From Amycolatopsis sp. QT-25 (lineage in GTDB: Bacteria; Actinomycetota; Actinomycetes; Mycobacteriales; Pseudonocardiaceae), in the NCBI RefSeq assembly GCF_029369745.1, contig NZ_CP120210.1, positions 7,564,001-7,628,000 of the forward strand: 64,000 bases of DNA, given 5' to 3'. Shown here in pieces: positions 48,035 through 56,895 of this stretch. Under the pieces are notes generated by a model that saw only the letters and a list, made by a program, of their open reading frames with translations, made no database searches and was not told the DNA's origin. A program made the translations under genes and the position numbers. Within the stretch, counting starts at the first letter, position 1; the number at the start of each line of letters is the position of its first letter.

Positions 48035-49858
48035 TCAGCCGAGCATGAACTCGCGCGGGTCCAGCGCCCTTCCCACCACCCGGACGTCACCGAGCCAGCC
48101 GTGGAACGCCTGCTCGACGATCGAGTCGTAGGCGTAGGCGCCGATCAGCCAAGAGCCGCCGGGGTTCGCGATGCCGGTGGCGGGCGTCTTCGGATTTCGC
48201 AGCACCGGGCAGCCGTCGACGTAGAGCGTCGTCCGCCTGCCGTCGTTGACGGCCGCGACGTGGATCCACTCCTGCAACGCCAGTTCGTGCCCCCAGCAGG
48301 TGGAGATCCCGTTCTGGTTCACCGGGAACACCGCCCATTGGACCGCGGCACCGTCCGAAAAGGACAGTGTGGCCGACGGTTCTCCCGGGTCGTCACCGGT
48401 TTTGCCCGCCTTGCCGCCGTCACCCTGCCTGCCGAAGATCGCGGCCCAGGAATGCTTGCCGTCCTTGAAATCCGCGGGCAGTTTCACGAACGCCTCGACG
48501 GTGTAACCGCGGGCGAAGGTCTCCGCGTTCATCGGCGCGGAGTCCACCGTCCGCAGATAGCCACCGCGAGCCGGTTTCTTGCCGCCGTCGAACCGGAGGC
48601 TCGACCTCGACGGCTGCCGCCGGGAGAACTCACCGGAGAACCGCAGCGTCTCGGGCGCGCTGCCGGGCAGGGTCACCCGGACCAGGTCGTTGCCCCGGCC
48701 CGAAAGGTCGCGGACACCGCCTACAGCGCTGACAGGCGCGCCGTCTCGGCCTTCGAACCGCCAGTAGGCCACGGTCCCGCGGATCAGCTGCCGTTCGGCA
48801 GGCCGCGCGGGCGGGATCGGGACCGGCGCGAAAGCGGCGAACCTCGACTCGAAGTCGATCTCCAGGCTGAAGTAGTCCGCCGGGCCGGTGCGTTCGATCT
48901 CCCGCCGTTGCAGCTCGTTCAGCCGCGGCGCCTGGTCCGCCAGCCACGGCGAGAACGTGCGGACGTCGATCACGTTCCGCGCCAGGTCGAACCGGTAGAG
49001 CCGGATCATCGCGCTGCCACCGTAGTAGCGGTCCTGGTAGTTGGTGATGTGCAGGTGGACGTCGTTGCCCGCGTTGTTCCGCTTCACCGCGCGGCCCGGC
49101 GGCCAGAAGTGCCCGTTGAGGGTCAGGAAGATCTGGTCGTTCCCGGTGATCAGTTCGTCCCACACCTTCTGCCCGAACTCCGAGAACCGAGCCTGTCCGG
49201 CCTCGTCGGCCCATACCAATTCATGGATGGTCAGGATGGCCGGAAGCCGCGGATTCCGCGCGAGCACCGACCGTGCCCACTCCAGCCCGCGCGCCGACGG
49301 CCGCCAGTCGAGCGCGAGCAGCAGCCACTCACGCCCGCCCGCACGGAAGACGTGCTGACTGTGGTAGCCGTCGGGGCTGGCACCGCGGAAGGTCCGCGAT
49401 CCCCGTTGCCGCTGCGGTCCGAACGCGTCCAGATACGGTGTGCGGCCGCGCTGGTCGTCGGTCGAGGAGTTGACGTCGTGGTTGCCGGCCAGCGTGCTGT
49501 ATGGGAACCGGCGCCGGTCCAGGTGCTGGAACGACCGGCTGATCTGGTCGAACTCGCCAGGCTGCCCGTTTTCGGTGAGGTCGCCGAGATGCGCCAGGAA
49601 GACGATGTTCTCGTCGCCACCGGTGACGTACCGCAGGGTGGCGTCCAACGGCGCGGGGTCACCGCGGTCGGCGTCGAAGAGATACTGGGTGTCGGGCAGG
49701 ACCGCGAGGGTGAAGCGGCCGTCTTCGGCGTCCGGGCCGTGGTGGCCGAAGGTCGCCGAAGCCGCGGGGGCATCGAGTGCCGGCAACGCGGACACCGCCG
49801 CACCCGCGCCGAGCAGGCCCGCACCGCGCAGGAAGGTCCGTCTGGAGGAATCGTTCAC
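48035..49858 (-). CDS. Tat-exported metallophosphoesterase with LamG-like domain
   Basis: 607 residues from GTG 49856-49858. The N-terminus has the Tat motif SRRTFLRGAG, hydrophobic region, then a calcineurin-like phosphoesterase: LAVLPDTQYL, AHLGDLTENG, TLAGNHDVN, and later NGHFWPPGR. Residues about 370-600 are a LamG/concanavalin-like domain (FARGYTVEAFVKLPADFK, AAVNDGRRTTLYVDGCPV). It is probably a secreted phosphoesterase binding surfaces or glycans. Substrate unknown. Confidence 0.9.
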   Translation of the reverse strand: MNDSSRRTFLRGAGLLGAGAAVSALPALDAPAASATFGHHGPDAEDGRFTLAVLPDTQYLFDADRGDPAPLDATLRYVTGGDENIVFLAHLGDLTENGQPGEFDQISRSFQHLDRRRFPYSTLAGNHDVNSSTDDQRGRTPYLDAFGPQRQRGSRTFRGASPDGYHSQHVFRAGGREWLLLALDWRPSARGLEWARSVLARNPRLPAILTIHELVWADEAGQARFSEFGQKVWDELITGNDQIFLTLNGHFWPPGRAVKRNNAGNDVHLHITNYQDRYYGGSAMIRLYRFDLARNVIDVRTFSPWLADQAPRLNELQRREIERTGPADYFSLEIDFESRFAAFAPVPIPPARPAERQLIRGTVAYWRFEGRDGAPVSAVGGVRDLSGRGNDLVRVTLPGSAPETLRFSGEFSRRQPSRSSLRFDGGKKPARGGYLRTVDSAPMNAETFARGYTVEAFVKLPADFKDGKHSWAAIFGRQGDGGKAGKTGDDPGEPSATLSFSDGAAVQWAVFPVNQNGISTCWGHELALQEWIHVAAVNDGRRTTLYVDGCPVLRNPKTPATGIANPGGSWLIGAYAYDSIVEQAFHGWLGDVRVVGRALDPREFMLG

Positions 49859-49926
49859 GGCCGCAACCTACGGTCGGGGAGGCAACGCGTCCCGAACCGC
49901 GGATGAACACTCGCCCCGCTCGGTGC

Positions 49927-50391
49927 TCAGTCGCCGTTGCGATCGATCTTCTTCGGTACCACGAACCACATGGCGAAGAAGAGCACCGCCGACACCGCGC
50001 CGAGAATCGTCATCGAAATCGGGCCGTAGACGACCTTGGCGATGAGCGCGACCGTGGTGACGATGGCGGCCGCGAGGAAGCCGAGCCCGGCCAGGACGGA
50101 ACGGTTGCCCACGGTGAGGATCCGCTCACGGTTGCCGGTACGGAAAAGCAGCCGGTGCCACGCGGCGGGCGCCGTCAGCAGCACCGTCGAACACACCGTG
50201 AGCAGGACCGCGGTGAGATGGATGGCTTTCTCGAACCCGCTCGCCTCGTGGAACTCGTCGGTGAACACCACCGTGAGCAGGAAACCGAAGAGGATCTGGA
50301 CGCCCGCCTGCGCGACTCGCAGCTCCTGCAGGAGCTCACTGACGTTGCGGGTCAGGCGTTCGTTCTTCGTCTCGCCGGTGTGCTCGACCAT
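49927..50391 (-). CDS. DUF6328-like four-TM membrane protein
   Basis: 154 residues from ATG 50389-50391. A short hydrophilic start (ETKNERLTRNVSELLQELRV) followed by four hydrophobic segments (QAGVQILFGFLLTVVF; HLTAVLLTVCSTVLL; VLAGLGFLAAAIVTTVALI; MTILGAVSAVLFFAMWFV) fits proteins I recall as DUF6328. Function unknown. Its start overlaps the end of the EamA transporter gene by 56 bp. Confidence 0.78.
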   Translation of the reverse strand: MVEHTGETKNERLTRNVSELLQELRVAQAGVQILFGFLLTVVFTDEFHEASGFEKAIHLTAVLLTVCSTVLLTAPAAWHRLLFRTGNRERILTVGNRSVLAGLGFLAAAIVTTVALIAKVVYGPISMTILGAVSAVLFFAMWFVVPKKIDRNGD

Positions 50392-51298
50392 TCAGCGGCT
50401 CCAAGACCATCGGTTGACGCCTGACCTTTTCGTGCCAGCCGAGCGACGTCACTGACGCGACCACCACGGCAAGGCCCAGCCACTGGGTACCCGACAAATC
50501 GGCGTTCAAGCACAATACGCCGATAACGGCGGCCGTGACGGGGAACGCCAGCTCGGCCAACGTCGCCCTGGCGGCGGGTGTCGACCGCAGGCCGACGTAG
50601 TACAGGCTCAGCGCCAGCAGACCGGGGACCAGCGCGAGCAGGGCGAGGCCGAGCGCGTTGTCCCAGCCGACCGCGAACTCGCCGCCCTGATAGGCCACGA
50701 TCCCGGCCGCCACCGGGAGGCCGACGGTGAACCGCAAGGTGGTCACCTCCTTCGGCGCCAGCTCGGTGGACAGCAGCCGTCCGAGCACCGTTCCCGCCGC
50801 CCACAACGCGGCCGCGCCGATCGCCAGCAGTGCCGCCTTCGCCGCGGCGAGCTGGATGTTCAGCGGATCCTTGAACGCCAGCAGCCAAGCACCCAGCAGT
50901 GCCGGGATCGCGAAGAAGGCGTATCCCGGGCGGACCCGCTCACGGAGTACGAAATACGCCGCCAGAACGGCGAAGACCGGCTGGAGCTTCTGCAGTACCA
51001 ACGGCGTCACCGGGTCGCCCAGTTTGAAGGCCGCGGTGAACATCGCCGTCGCCAGCGCGGAAGAGCCGCCGCCGATGGCGAGCACGGCCAGCCATTCGCG
51101 CGGACCGCAGCGGCGCAACGCCCGGAAGGCGCCGGGGATGAACGGGCTCAACACGAGCACCACGAGCAGGTGCTCCCAGAAGACGACCGTGGCCGCCGGG
51201 AGCGCCTCGGCCAGCGGAAGCCGCAGAAGCCCGTCGGTACCCCAAAGAGCGGCGGCGACCGCGACCAGCCAAGTGCGATCCGGAGGATTGGTACTCAC
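50336..51298 (-). CDS. EamA family transporter (DMT)
   Basis: 320 residues from GTG 51296-51298; GGAAGG lies 4 bp upstream, whereas the ATG at 51308-51310 overlaps that site and is less likely (324 residues). Ten hydrophobic segments in two five-helix repeats (AALWGTDGLLRLPLAEALPA; LAELAFPVTAAVIGVLCLNA) mark the EamA/RhaT family of small-molecule exporters, commonly amino acids or metabolites. The C-terminal tail is basic and hydrophilic. Confidence 0.9.
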   Translation of the reverse strand: MSTNPPDRTWLVAVAAALWGTDGLLRLPLAEALPAATVVFWEHLLVVLVLSPFIPGAFRALRRCGPREWLAVLAIGGGSSALATAMFTAAFKLGDPVTPLVLQKLQPVFAVLAAYFVLRERVRPGYAFFAIPALLGAWLLAFKDPLNIQLAAAKAALLAIGAAALWAAGTVLGRLLSTELAPKEVTTLRFTVGLPVAAGIVAYQGGEFAVGWDNALGLALLALVPGLLALSLYYVGLRSTPAARATLAELAFPVTAAVIGVLCLNADLSGTQWLGLAVVVASVTSLGWHEKVRRQPMVLEPLNGRAHRRDEERTPDPQRQ

Positions 51299-51428
51299 AT
51301 TGCCTTCCATCCCTGCCCGCGCGGCGAAGCGCGGTGTCTACGCGCGCACTCTGCTCATAGTTTGAAAATGATCGCCCAACGGGGTGACCGCTCTGGCGTG
51401 TCCGATTCGTGCGGACTAGGCAGGGGGC

Positions 51429-51980
51429 ATGCGCCCCATCCCCACCCTCGCCCTCGTCCTGTCCTCGGCCGCACTGGCCCTGACCGCCGGCGCCGGCCCG
51501 GCCACCGCCGTCCCCGGCTCCCGCGTCCACGTGATCACCGCCAAGAGCGGCCTCACGAGCTACAAACCGGAACTGGTGCCGCCCGGTGCCCGCGCGCACG
51601 TCTTCGGGCTGACCTCCAAGGCACACGGCACCTCGACCGCGGTCCTGGTGACCGGGCTGCTCCCCAACCGCGAATACGGCGCCCACGCGCACACGAAGCC
51701 GTGCGGTGCCACCGGGGACCTCGCCGGACCGCACTACCAGAACGTCGAAGACCCGGTGAAGCCGTCGGTGGACCCGGCCTACGCCAACCCCCGCAACGAG
51801 ATCTGGCTCGACCTCACCACCGACGCCACCGGTCGCGGCGCCGCCGTGTCCAAAGTGGACTGGACATTCACCGACCGGCGCGCGAACTCCATCGTGATCC
51901 ACGAAACGCATACGCACACCCACCCCGGTCACGCCGGCACCGCGGGCGCGCGGCTGGCCTGTGTGACCGTCGGTTTCTAG
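51429..51980 (+). CDS. Secreted Cu-only superoxide dismutase-like protein
   Basis: 183 residues with a Sec signal (about 1-27). The copper ligands of CuZn-SOD are present: HAH in YGAHAHTKPCG, the His in GPHYQN and the His in SIVIHE, with the disulfide Cys residues (KPCG and LACVTV) and the late Arg. The zinc loop residues are missing, as in mycobacterial SodC and other Cu-only SODs. The tail is His-rich (HTHTHPGHAG). Dismutase activity outside the cell is inferred. Confidence 0.83.
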   Translation: MRPIPTLALVLSSAALALTAGAGPATAVPGSRVHVITAKSGLTSYKPELVPPGARAHVFGLTSKAHGTSTAVLVTGLLPNREYGAHAHTKPCGATGDLAGPHYQNVEDPVKPSVDPAYANPRNEIWLDLTTDATGRGAAVSKVDWTFTDRRANSIVIHETHTHTHPGHAGTAGARLACVTVGF

Positions 51981-52378
51981 AAGCCCCAAACGCGCTCGGG
52001 CCGGATCCTGATCCGGACGTGGTACTCCCGATCGAATTTCGGGACGTCGTAGTCGATGGCGGGGTAGTGCTTCTCGTACTTGTCGAGGAAACCCGGCTGC
52101 TCCGACGCGAGACCGTCCGGCAGGATTTCGGCCTTGCCGCCGATCACCAGGATCGAGCCGCCGTGCTCGTCGCTGTTGAAGTGGAGGCTGACCTCGGGAT
52201 TGGCCTCGATGTGCCGGGTCTTCGCCGTGTCCGGCCTGCTGAAGACGATGACGTCGTCACCGTCGAGGACGAACCACACCGGACGGGGCGAAGGGCGTCC
52301 CTTCGGGCTGATCGTGGTCAGCCAGGCGACGTTCTCCTTCGCCCGCTCGGCGAGCCGCGGGTCGGGTCGGTAGCTCAT
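51977..52378 (-). CDS. PPOX class pyridoxamine 5'-phosphate oxidase-like (F420/FMN) protein
   Basis: 133 residues from ATG 52376-52378. The split barrel shows NVAWLTTISPKGRPSPRPVW, FVLDGDDVIVFSRPDTAKTR and HFNSDEHGGSILVIGGKAEI, typical of the TIGR036xx F420-dependent or FMN-binding reductases. It overlaps the SOD-like gene by 4 bp, tail to tail. Physiological substrate not known. Confidence 0.85.
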   Translation of the reverse strand: MSYRPDPRLAERAKENVAWLTTISPKGRPSPRPVWFVLDGDDVIVFSRPDTAKTRHIEANPEVSLHFNSDEHGGSILVIGGKAEILPDGLASEQPGFLDKYEKHYPAIDYDVPKFDREYHVRIRIRPERVWGF

Positions 52379-52421
52379 GCACCGACCAACCACGACCCGG
52401 CGGCATTTCTTCCTCGTCCGC

Positions 52422-54428
52422 TCAGCGGGACGCGACGAGTTTCGCGTAGCGCGTCCCGGCACCGAGCAACACCAGCCCGGCGAGCAGGAACGCGGCGACC
52501 CTGGCGAGACCGTCGAGCGCGGAGAGGTCGAACAGCACCAGCTTCAGCACCGCCGCCCCGACCAGTACGAACCCGATCACCCGCAGGCTGACCGCGGAGA
52601 TGCCGCGGATGAGCAGCACCAGCGCGGCGACCGTCCAGGACACCGTGATCACGACGTGGCCCACCAGGAAACCCGGGCGGCCGGGAACGGCCAGCAACGC
52701 GCCGCACAGCACCAGCGCGCCCGCCCCGTAGAGCCCGCAGACCCCGGCGAAGAGCCACGGCACCACGTTCTCCGACGCGGCTTTGAACAGCCCGAGCCGG
52801 TGCGCGACCCACGGAAGCGTGATCGAGACGGCCAAAATCGCGGCGGCCACGAGCAAAGCGGCGGCGAGGTCGGCGTCCGAACGGTTCCGGATCAGGAAGA
52901 AGAGCGTCGGCGGGACGTCGAAGGCCAGCGCGATCATGCCACCGATGACGGTGAAACCCAGCCCGCCGAAGAACGCCACGTGTTTCTTCGTCCACAACGC
53001 GACCAGAGCAAGCAGAACGCCTTCGCCGATGAGGAGCGCCGACCGGGCACTGCCGTCGAACAGCGTCATCGTCGTCTGCAGGGCCGCGAGGAGCCCGGCG
53101 GCACCCGCGAGGTCACCTGTCCAGCCGTCGAGCCATTGCCCGGCCGCCCACACCGCGAGCAGCACCAGCGCCACCGACGCGGTGACGAGCACGGCCGGGG
53201 TTTTCGGCAGGAACAACGCGGCGAGCAACGACGGCGCCGGCGCGACGGCCAGCAGGGCGAGCGCGGCGGCGTCCCCCGACCGCTTGGCCGTGACGATCAG
53301 GGCCAGCGCGAGCCCGACGCCGCCCGCGGCCAGCGCGGCGGCGCTGTTGGCCGTGCTGCCACCGAAACCGGTGAACGCCGTGCTGAAGACCGACGCGACC
53401 AGCGGCGGGATGCCGGCCGTGACCGCGACCGACGGCCACGACTGACGCAGCTGCACCGGCGTGGAAGCGACCTGGACCACCACCAGGAACGCGACCAGTT
53501 GCGGGGTGAAACCCTGCGTGATGATCGGCGCGCAGACCACACAGCCGAGCACGACGGCCGTCGCGAGCAGCGAAGACTTCCACCGCACGGCCAGCAGCAA
53601 CCCGCCGACCGCGATCAGGAGCCCGATCGCGAGACCGGCGTAGGCCGGGAGGTACTCGTACATCGTCGTCGCGGCGATGGCGTCGAGGTACAACGCCCCG
53701 ATCCCGGTCGCGGCGAGCGCGAACGCACCCGTGCGGCCCGCCGGCGTGCGGTGCAGGCGCAGCCCGATCCCGACCAGCGCCGCGCCGAGCACGGCACCGC
53801 CGAGCACCCGAGGCAACGGGCCGAACCAGCCACGCTGGATCGCGAGTACGAGGAACAGCACGACCCCGAGCAGCGTGACCGCGCCACCGATCCAGGCCAG
53901 CAGCCTGCTGCCGGCGCCTTCCTTGCTCAGCTTCTCGCCGAGCGTGACCTTCGGTACCGGCTGATACGGGCGGTAGGGCTGCTGCGGCGGGTGCGGCTGC
54001 CGGTACTGCTGCTGCCACTGCGCGTACTGGGCCTGCTGGTAGTGCTGCTGGTAGTGGGCGTGCTGCTGATACTGGGGGTGGGGGTACGGCTGCTGCGGCA
54101 CCTGCGGCTGCGGCGCCTGCTGGGGCTGCGGCGGTACATGGGGTACGGAGTGCTCGGCCTGTGGCTGCTGGACCTGGGGCGGCGTCTGTCGCGCGGACTG
54201 CTCGGTTTGCGGCTGCTGGGCCTGGGTTGACGCCTGTTGCGCGGACTGCCCGGTTTGCGGTTCCTGCTGCTCGGCCTGCTCTCGGGACCCCTGCTCGGGC
54301 GTCTCTTCGGCCTTCGGCTCCACTTCGGACCGGACGGTCCGCAGCTCCGTACCGACCCGCGCGAGGCGGGCCCCAAGGTCGTCGATCTCCCCGGCGAGCC
54401 TGAGGAGCACATCCCCATCGGTGGTCAT
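52422..54428 (-). CDS. DUF2339 multi-TM membrane protein with Gln-rich N-terminus
   Basis: 668 residues from ATG 54426-54428. An N-terminal coiled coil (LAGEIDDLGARLARVGTELR) is followed by a region of about 120 residues rich in Gln/Pro/His/Tyr (QQHAHYQQHYQQAQYAQWQQ). From about 165 to the end there are roughly 20 hydrophobic segments, the first being SRLLAWIGGAVTLLGVVLFL. This is DUF2339, present in many bacteria without a defined role. It lies at the edge of a decayed accessory patch. Confidence 0.85.
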   Translation of the reverse strand: MTTDGDVLLRLAGEIDDLGARLARVGTELRTVRSEVEPKAEETPEQGSREQAEQQEPQTGQSAQQASTQAQQPQTEQSARQTPPQVQQPQAEHSVPHVPPQPQQAPQPQVPQQPYPHPQYQQHAHYQQHYQQAQYAQWQQQYRQPHPPQQPYRPYQPVPKVTLGEKLSKEGAGSRLLAWIGGAVTLLGVVLFLVLAIQRGWFGPLPRVLGGAVLGAALVGIGLRLHRTPAGRTGAFALAATGIGALYLDAIAATTMYEYLPAYAGLAIGLLIAVGGLLLAVRWKSSLLATAVVLGCVVCAPIITQGFTPQLVAFLVVVQVASTPVQLRQSWPSVAVTAGIPPLVASVFSTAFTGFGGSTANSAAALAAGGVGLALALIVTAKRSGDAAALALLAVAPAPSLLAALFLPKTPAVLVTASVALVLLAVWAAGQWLDGWTGDLAGAAGLLAALQTTMTLFDGSARSALLIGEGVLLALVALWTKKHVAFFGGLGFTVIGGMIALAFDVPPTLFFLIRNRSDADLAAALLVAAAILAVSITLPWVAHRLGLFKAASENVVPWLFAGVCGLYGAGALVLCGALLAVPGRPGFLVGHVVITVSWTVAALVLLIRGISAVSLRVIGFVLVGAAVLKLVLFDLSALDGLARVAAFLLAGLVLLGAGTRYAKLVASR

Positions 54429-54512
54429 GGCGATCAGCATGCGGCCTGAGCCCCGCAGACGGATCCGTAGCACTACTCAATCGTGATGACGATGTGGTCG
54501 CGACCTGCAAGA

Positions 54513-55085
54513 TCATCGCGATCGAGCCCACCTCCGGAGCGCTCGCAGAAGGTCGATGTACCGGGAGCCCGGCCAGTCGGCATGTAGAAGTACAGCTGGA
54601 AATCCCCCGCCTGCCAAAGCAGGAATCCGGACAGCCGAACCTGGCCGCTGGTCTGGATGATCAGGTCCGGATCAGGACTGCCGACCGTGTACAGACGCGC
54701 GGAAGGGCGTTCACGGAAACGGATTCCGCCACCTTCACAAGGGACTTGCCGTCCGCGGCCTGTTCGGCCTGCTCCAACACGTCGGCCGTGGACGACGGCA
54801 GCACGTCGAGACGCGTCACAGGCGCCACGCGCCAGTTCGCGCCGGGCGCGGTGAGCCGCTCACGGACGACGTCCTCGATCACCTGCATCACGAGGGCCAT
54901 CTCCGACAACGCGCGCTTCCTCAGGTTGTCGACCGAGGCGGATACACCGTCACGTGCCCGATGTCATGCCTTCGCACCACGTCGTCAACCGGGCGAGGTG
55001 CCGGGCGCCGCGCGATGGCCCCTCGCGGACGTCCTCGAACCCCATCTGGCGAGCGCAACGGTGGTTGCCTCAGGGAATCGAAGCC
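54513..55085 (-). pseudogene. Frameshifted cis-prenyltransferase (undecaprenyl diphosphate synthase family) remnant
   Basis: Reading the minus strand in different frames gives consecutive UppS-like pieces: ARQMGFEDVREG, then [56 protein letters not shown] with RLSGFLLWQ, and the C-terminal [20 protein letters not shown] before TGA at 54513-54515. Each is in a frame shifted from the previous one at least three times and the active-site Arg-Thr-Ser-Gly has become QTSG. It is therefore broken; the 5' end is approximate. The enzyme would make polyprenyl diphosphates. Confidence 0.8.
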
Positions 55086-55121
55086 ACCGTGGTCGGGTGC
55101 CTCGCAGTGACCAAGTGTTGG

Positions 55122-56369
55122 TCACTGCGGATGAGTAGTCCACAGCGCGCTGATCGGCAGGCACGCGAGGTTCTCTCCGAACGGAAGCTGTTGGTCGCCA
55201 CAGTAGAGAACGAAACCGGCACAAAAGCGGTCGCCCAGGCGTCGTTGCAGGACCCGGATCGAGCGAAAGTCATCGGTCCGGACGGTTTCAGCGGCCTTCA
55301 CCTCGATAGCGACCACACGGCCGGCGTTGTCCTCCAAGATGGCGTCGACCTCGTAGCCGTCGCGATCCCGATAGTGGTGCAGACGAGGCATCGTCTGACC
55401 CCACGTGATCTGGCGCGCGAGTTCGCCGATGACGAACGTCTCCATGAGTCCGCCTGTCGTGGCGTCGTTGGTGACACCGGCGACCAGGTGCCCGGCCAGA
55501 CCCACGTCGTTGAACACCAGCTTCGGTGTGGCCACCGCCCGCGTCGTCGCGTTCGCCGACCACCCCGGGATGAGCCGGATCAGGTAGACCAGTTCGAGAA
55601 GTCCGATGTAATCGCGCACAGTCGACGCGGGGAGAGCCAGATCCGAGGAGAGCCGACTGTAGTTGAGCAAGCCACCGGACTGTGCCGCGAGTGTCCCGAT
55701 AAGACGCCGCATATCGGAGATGCGTTGGATATCCGCGACTTGATGCACATCCCGGCTCATGATGTCGTCGAGGTAGGACCTGAAGAACTGAGCACGTCGC
55801 CGTGGAGTTCCGCGACGAACGGCTTCCGGATATCCACCGCGCGCGGCGAGAGCCAGGTAGTCACGACGACGCAATGTCGAAGCTGCTGCTCGCAATCGGC
55901 TGCCGTGCACGAATGCGGCATCGACGAAACCGTCAGGATCGCCAGTGATTTCCCCTTGCGACAAGGGAAACAGCTCGATCGTCTCCGATCGCCCTGGCAG
56001 GGAATCGGGCAGCTGACTCAATCCGAGAAGCCGGGCTGAGCCGGTCAGCAGAAATCGCCCCGGACGAGGATCCCGGTCCACTGTGTGTTTGATGGTCAGC
56101 CAAAGGTCCGGGACCCGCTGAACCTCATCGATGAGCATGATTCCGGGCGCGTCCAGGAATGCCACCGGATCCGCGGCGGCAGAAGCCCTGGTCCGCGGAT
56201 CGTCGAGATAGCGCCGCACACTGTCCGGGTGATCGCGCAAACACAGCTCGGCGAGCGTGCTCTTACCGGTTTGCCGGGCACCGTTGAGGATGACGACACG
56301 CGTGTCATCGAGAGCCTCCGCAACCATGACAGCGGCCCTGCGCGGAAGATAGTCATCAGCTCTGTGCAC
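55122..56369 (-). CDS. AAA/DUF4143 family ATPase (COG1373-like)
   Basis: 415 residues from GTG 56367-56369. AAA_14 domain: VVILNGARQTGKSTLAELCL (Walker A), IMLIDEVQRVPDLW (Walker B) and RFLLTGSARLL (sensor). The C-terminal DUF4143 part has VYLIRLIPGW, FNDVGLAGHL and a PD-(D/E)XK-like nuclease pattern, YEVDAILEDNAG with VVAIEVKA. Such proteins are often mobile-cassette or toxin-related, function unknown. It is flanked by pseudogenes and has a phased repeat array upstream. Confidence 0.88.
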   Translation of the reverse strand: MHRADDYLPRRAAVMVAEALDDTRVVILNGARQTGKSTLAELCLRDHPDSVRRYLDDPRTRASAAADPVAFLDAPGIMLIDEVQRVPDLWLTIKHTVDRDPRPGRFLLTGSARLLGLSQLPDSLPGRSETIELFPLSQGEITGDPDGFVDAAFVHGSRLRAAASTLRRRDYLALAARGGYPEAVRRGTPRRRAQFFRSYLDDIMSRDVHQVADIQRISDMRRLIGTLAAQSGGLLNYSRLSSDLALPASTVRDYIGLLELVYLIRLIPGWSANATTRAVATPKLVFNDVGLAGHLVAGVTNDATTGGLMETFVIGELARQITWGQTMPRLHHYRDRDGYEVDAILEDNAGRVVAIEVKAAETVRTDDFRSIRVLQRRLGDRFCAGFVLYCGDQQLPFGENLACLPISALWTTHPQ

Positions 56370-56391
56370 GCCCCCACGGTAGCAGCCTCCG

Positions 56392-56496
56392 TGGATCTGC
56401 CGACGTTGCAGCCGCTGATTTGCCGACGCTTACTCCGCTGATCTGCCGAAACCGGCCCCGCTCTTCTGCCGATCACCCGCCCGTGGATCCGCCGAC
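56392..56496. repeat. Five direct repeats, about 23-bp period, upstream of AAA/DUF4143 gene
   Basis: Copies of TG-(G)-ATCTGCCGAC begin at about 56392, 56416, 56439, 56461 (as TTCTGCCGATC) and 56484 (TGGATCCGCCGAC). Spacing is 22-24 bp, about two helical turns, and the array begins 23 bp before the ATPase start. Consistent with an iteron- or operator-like site; no palindrome is present. Confidence 0.7.
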
Positions 56497-56620
56497 CTCA
56501 AAGGTGCACAGCGGCAATAAGTGAGCCGTCTTCATCCATCTCGGTAGGGGACCGCTGTCGCCGCCGCACGGCAACGCCCGGCGTGGATCCTGGATCGCGA
56601 AGGCGTCCTCGGAAAGGACG

Positions 56621-56857
56621 GTGGAGGAGGTGAAGACCTACCACGCCGAAGTCACTCGCGTTGGAAGGTTCTGGCTGGTCCGGCAGCCGTGGGATCGACC
56701 GCTCGACCCGGCTTTGCCCAGCAAGCAGACCGCAACCGCCGCCGAACACTGTGCGACGGTTCAGGAAACTGATCACACTCGGTGTTTCACAACGCGAAGC
56801 GGGCGAAGTGCTAGGCATGTCTTCCAGCGAGTCAGCCAATTGGCGAAGTCGTCCTGA
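56621..56857 (+). pseudogene. Degenerate HicB-like antitoxin gene
   Basis: GTG at 56621 (or 56630, after GGAGG) opens MEEVKTYHAEVTRVGRFWLV, the start of the HicB-like/DUF1902-style antitoxins that normally continue to an HTH. The middle is garbled, and the expected HTH appears as LGVSQREAGEVLG in the +1 frame and then QRVSQLAKS back in the first frame, so at least two frameshifts are present. No toxin gene is beside it. Probably a broken toxin-antitoxin remnant. Confidence 0.6.
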
Positions 56858-56895
56858 CGATCCGAACGGCCATCAAACTTCTGCATACTGGCCGG

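Noticed and set aside
54494-55138. 214-residue plus-strand frame over the prenyltransferase remnant
   Set aside because: No domain; the minus-strand UppS-like segments explain the composition.
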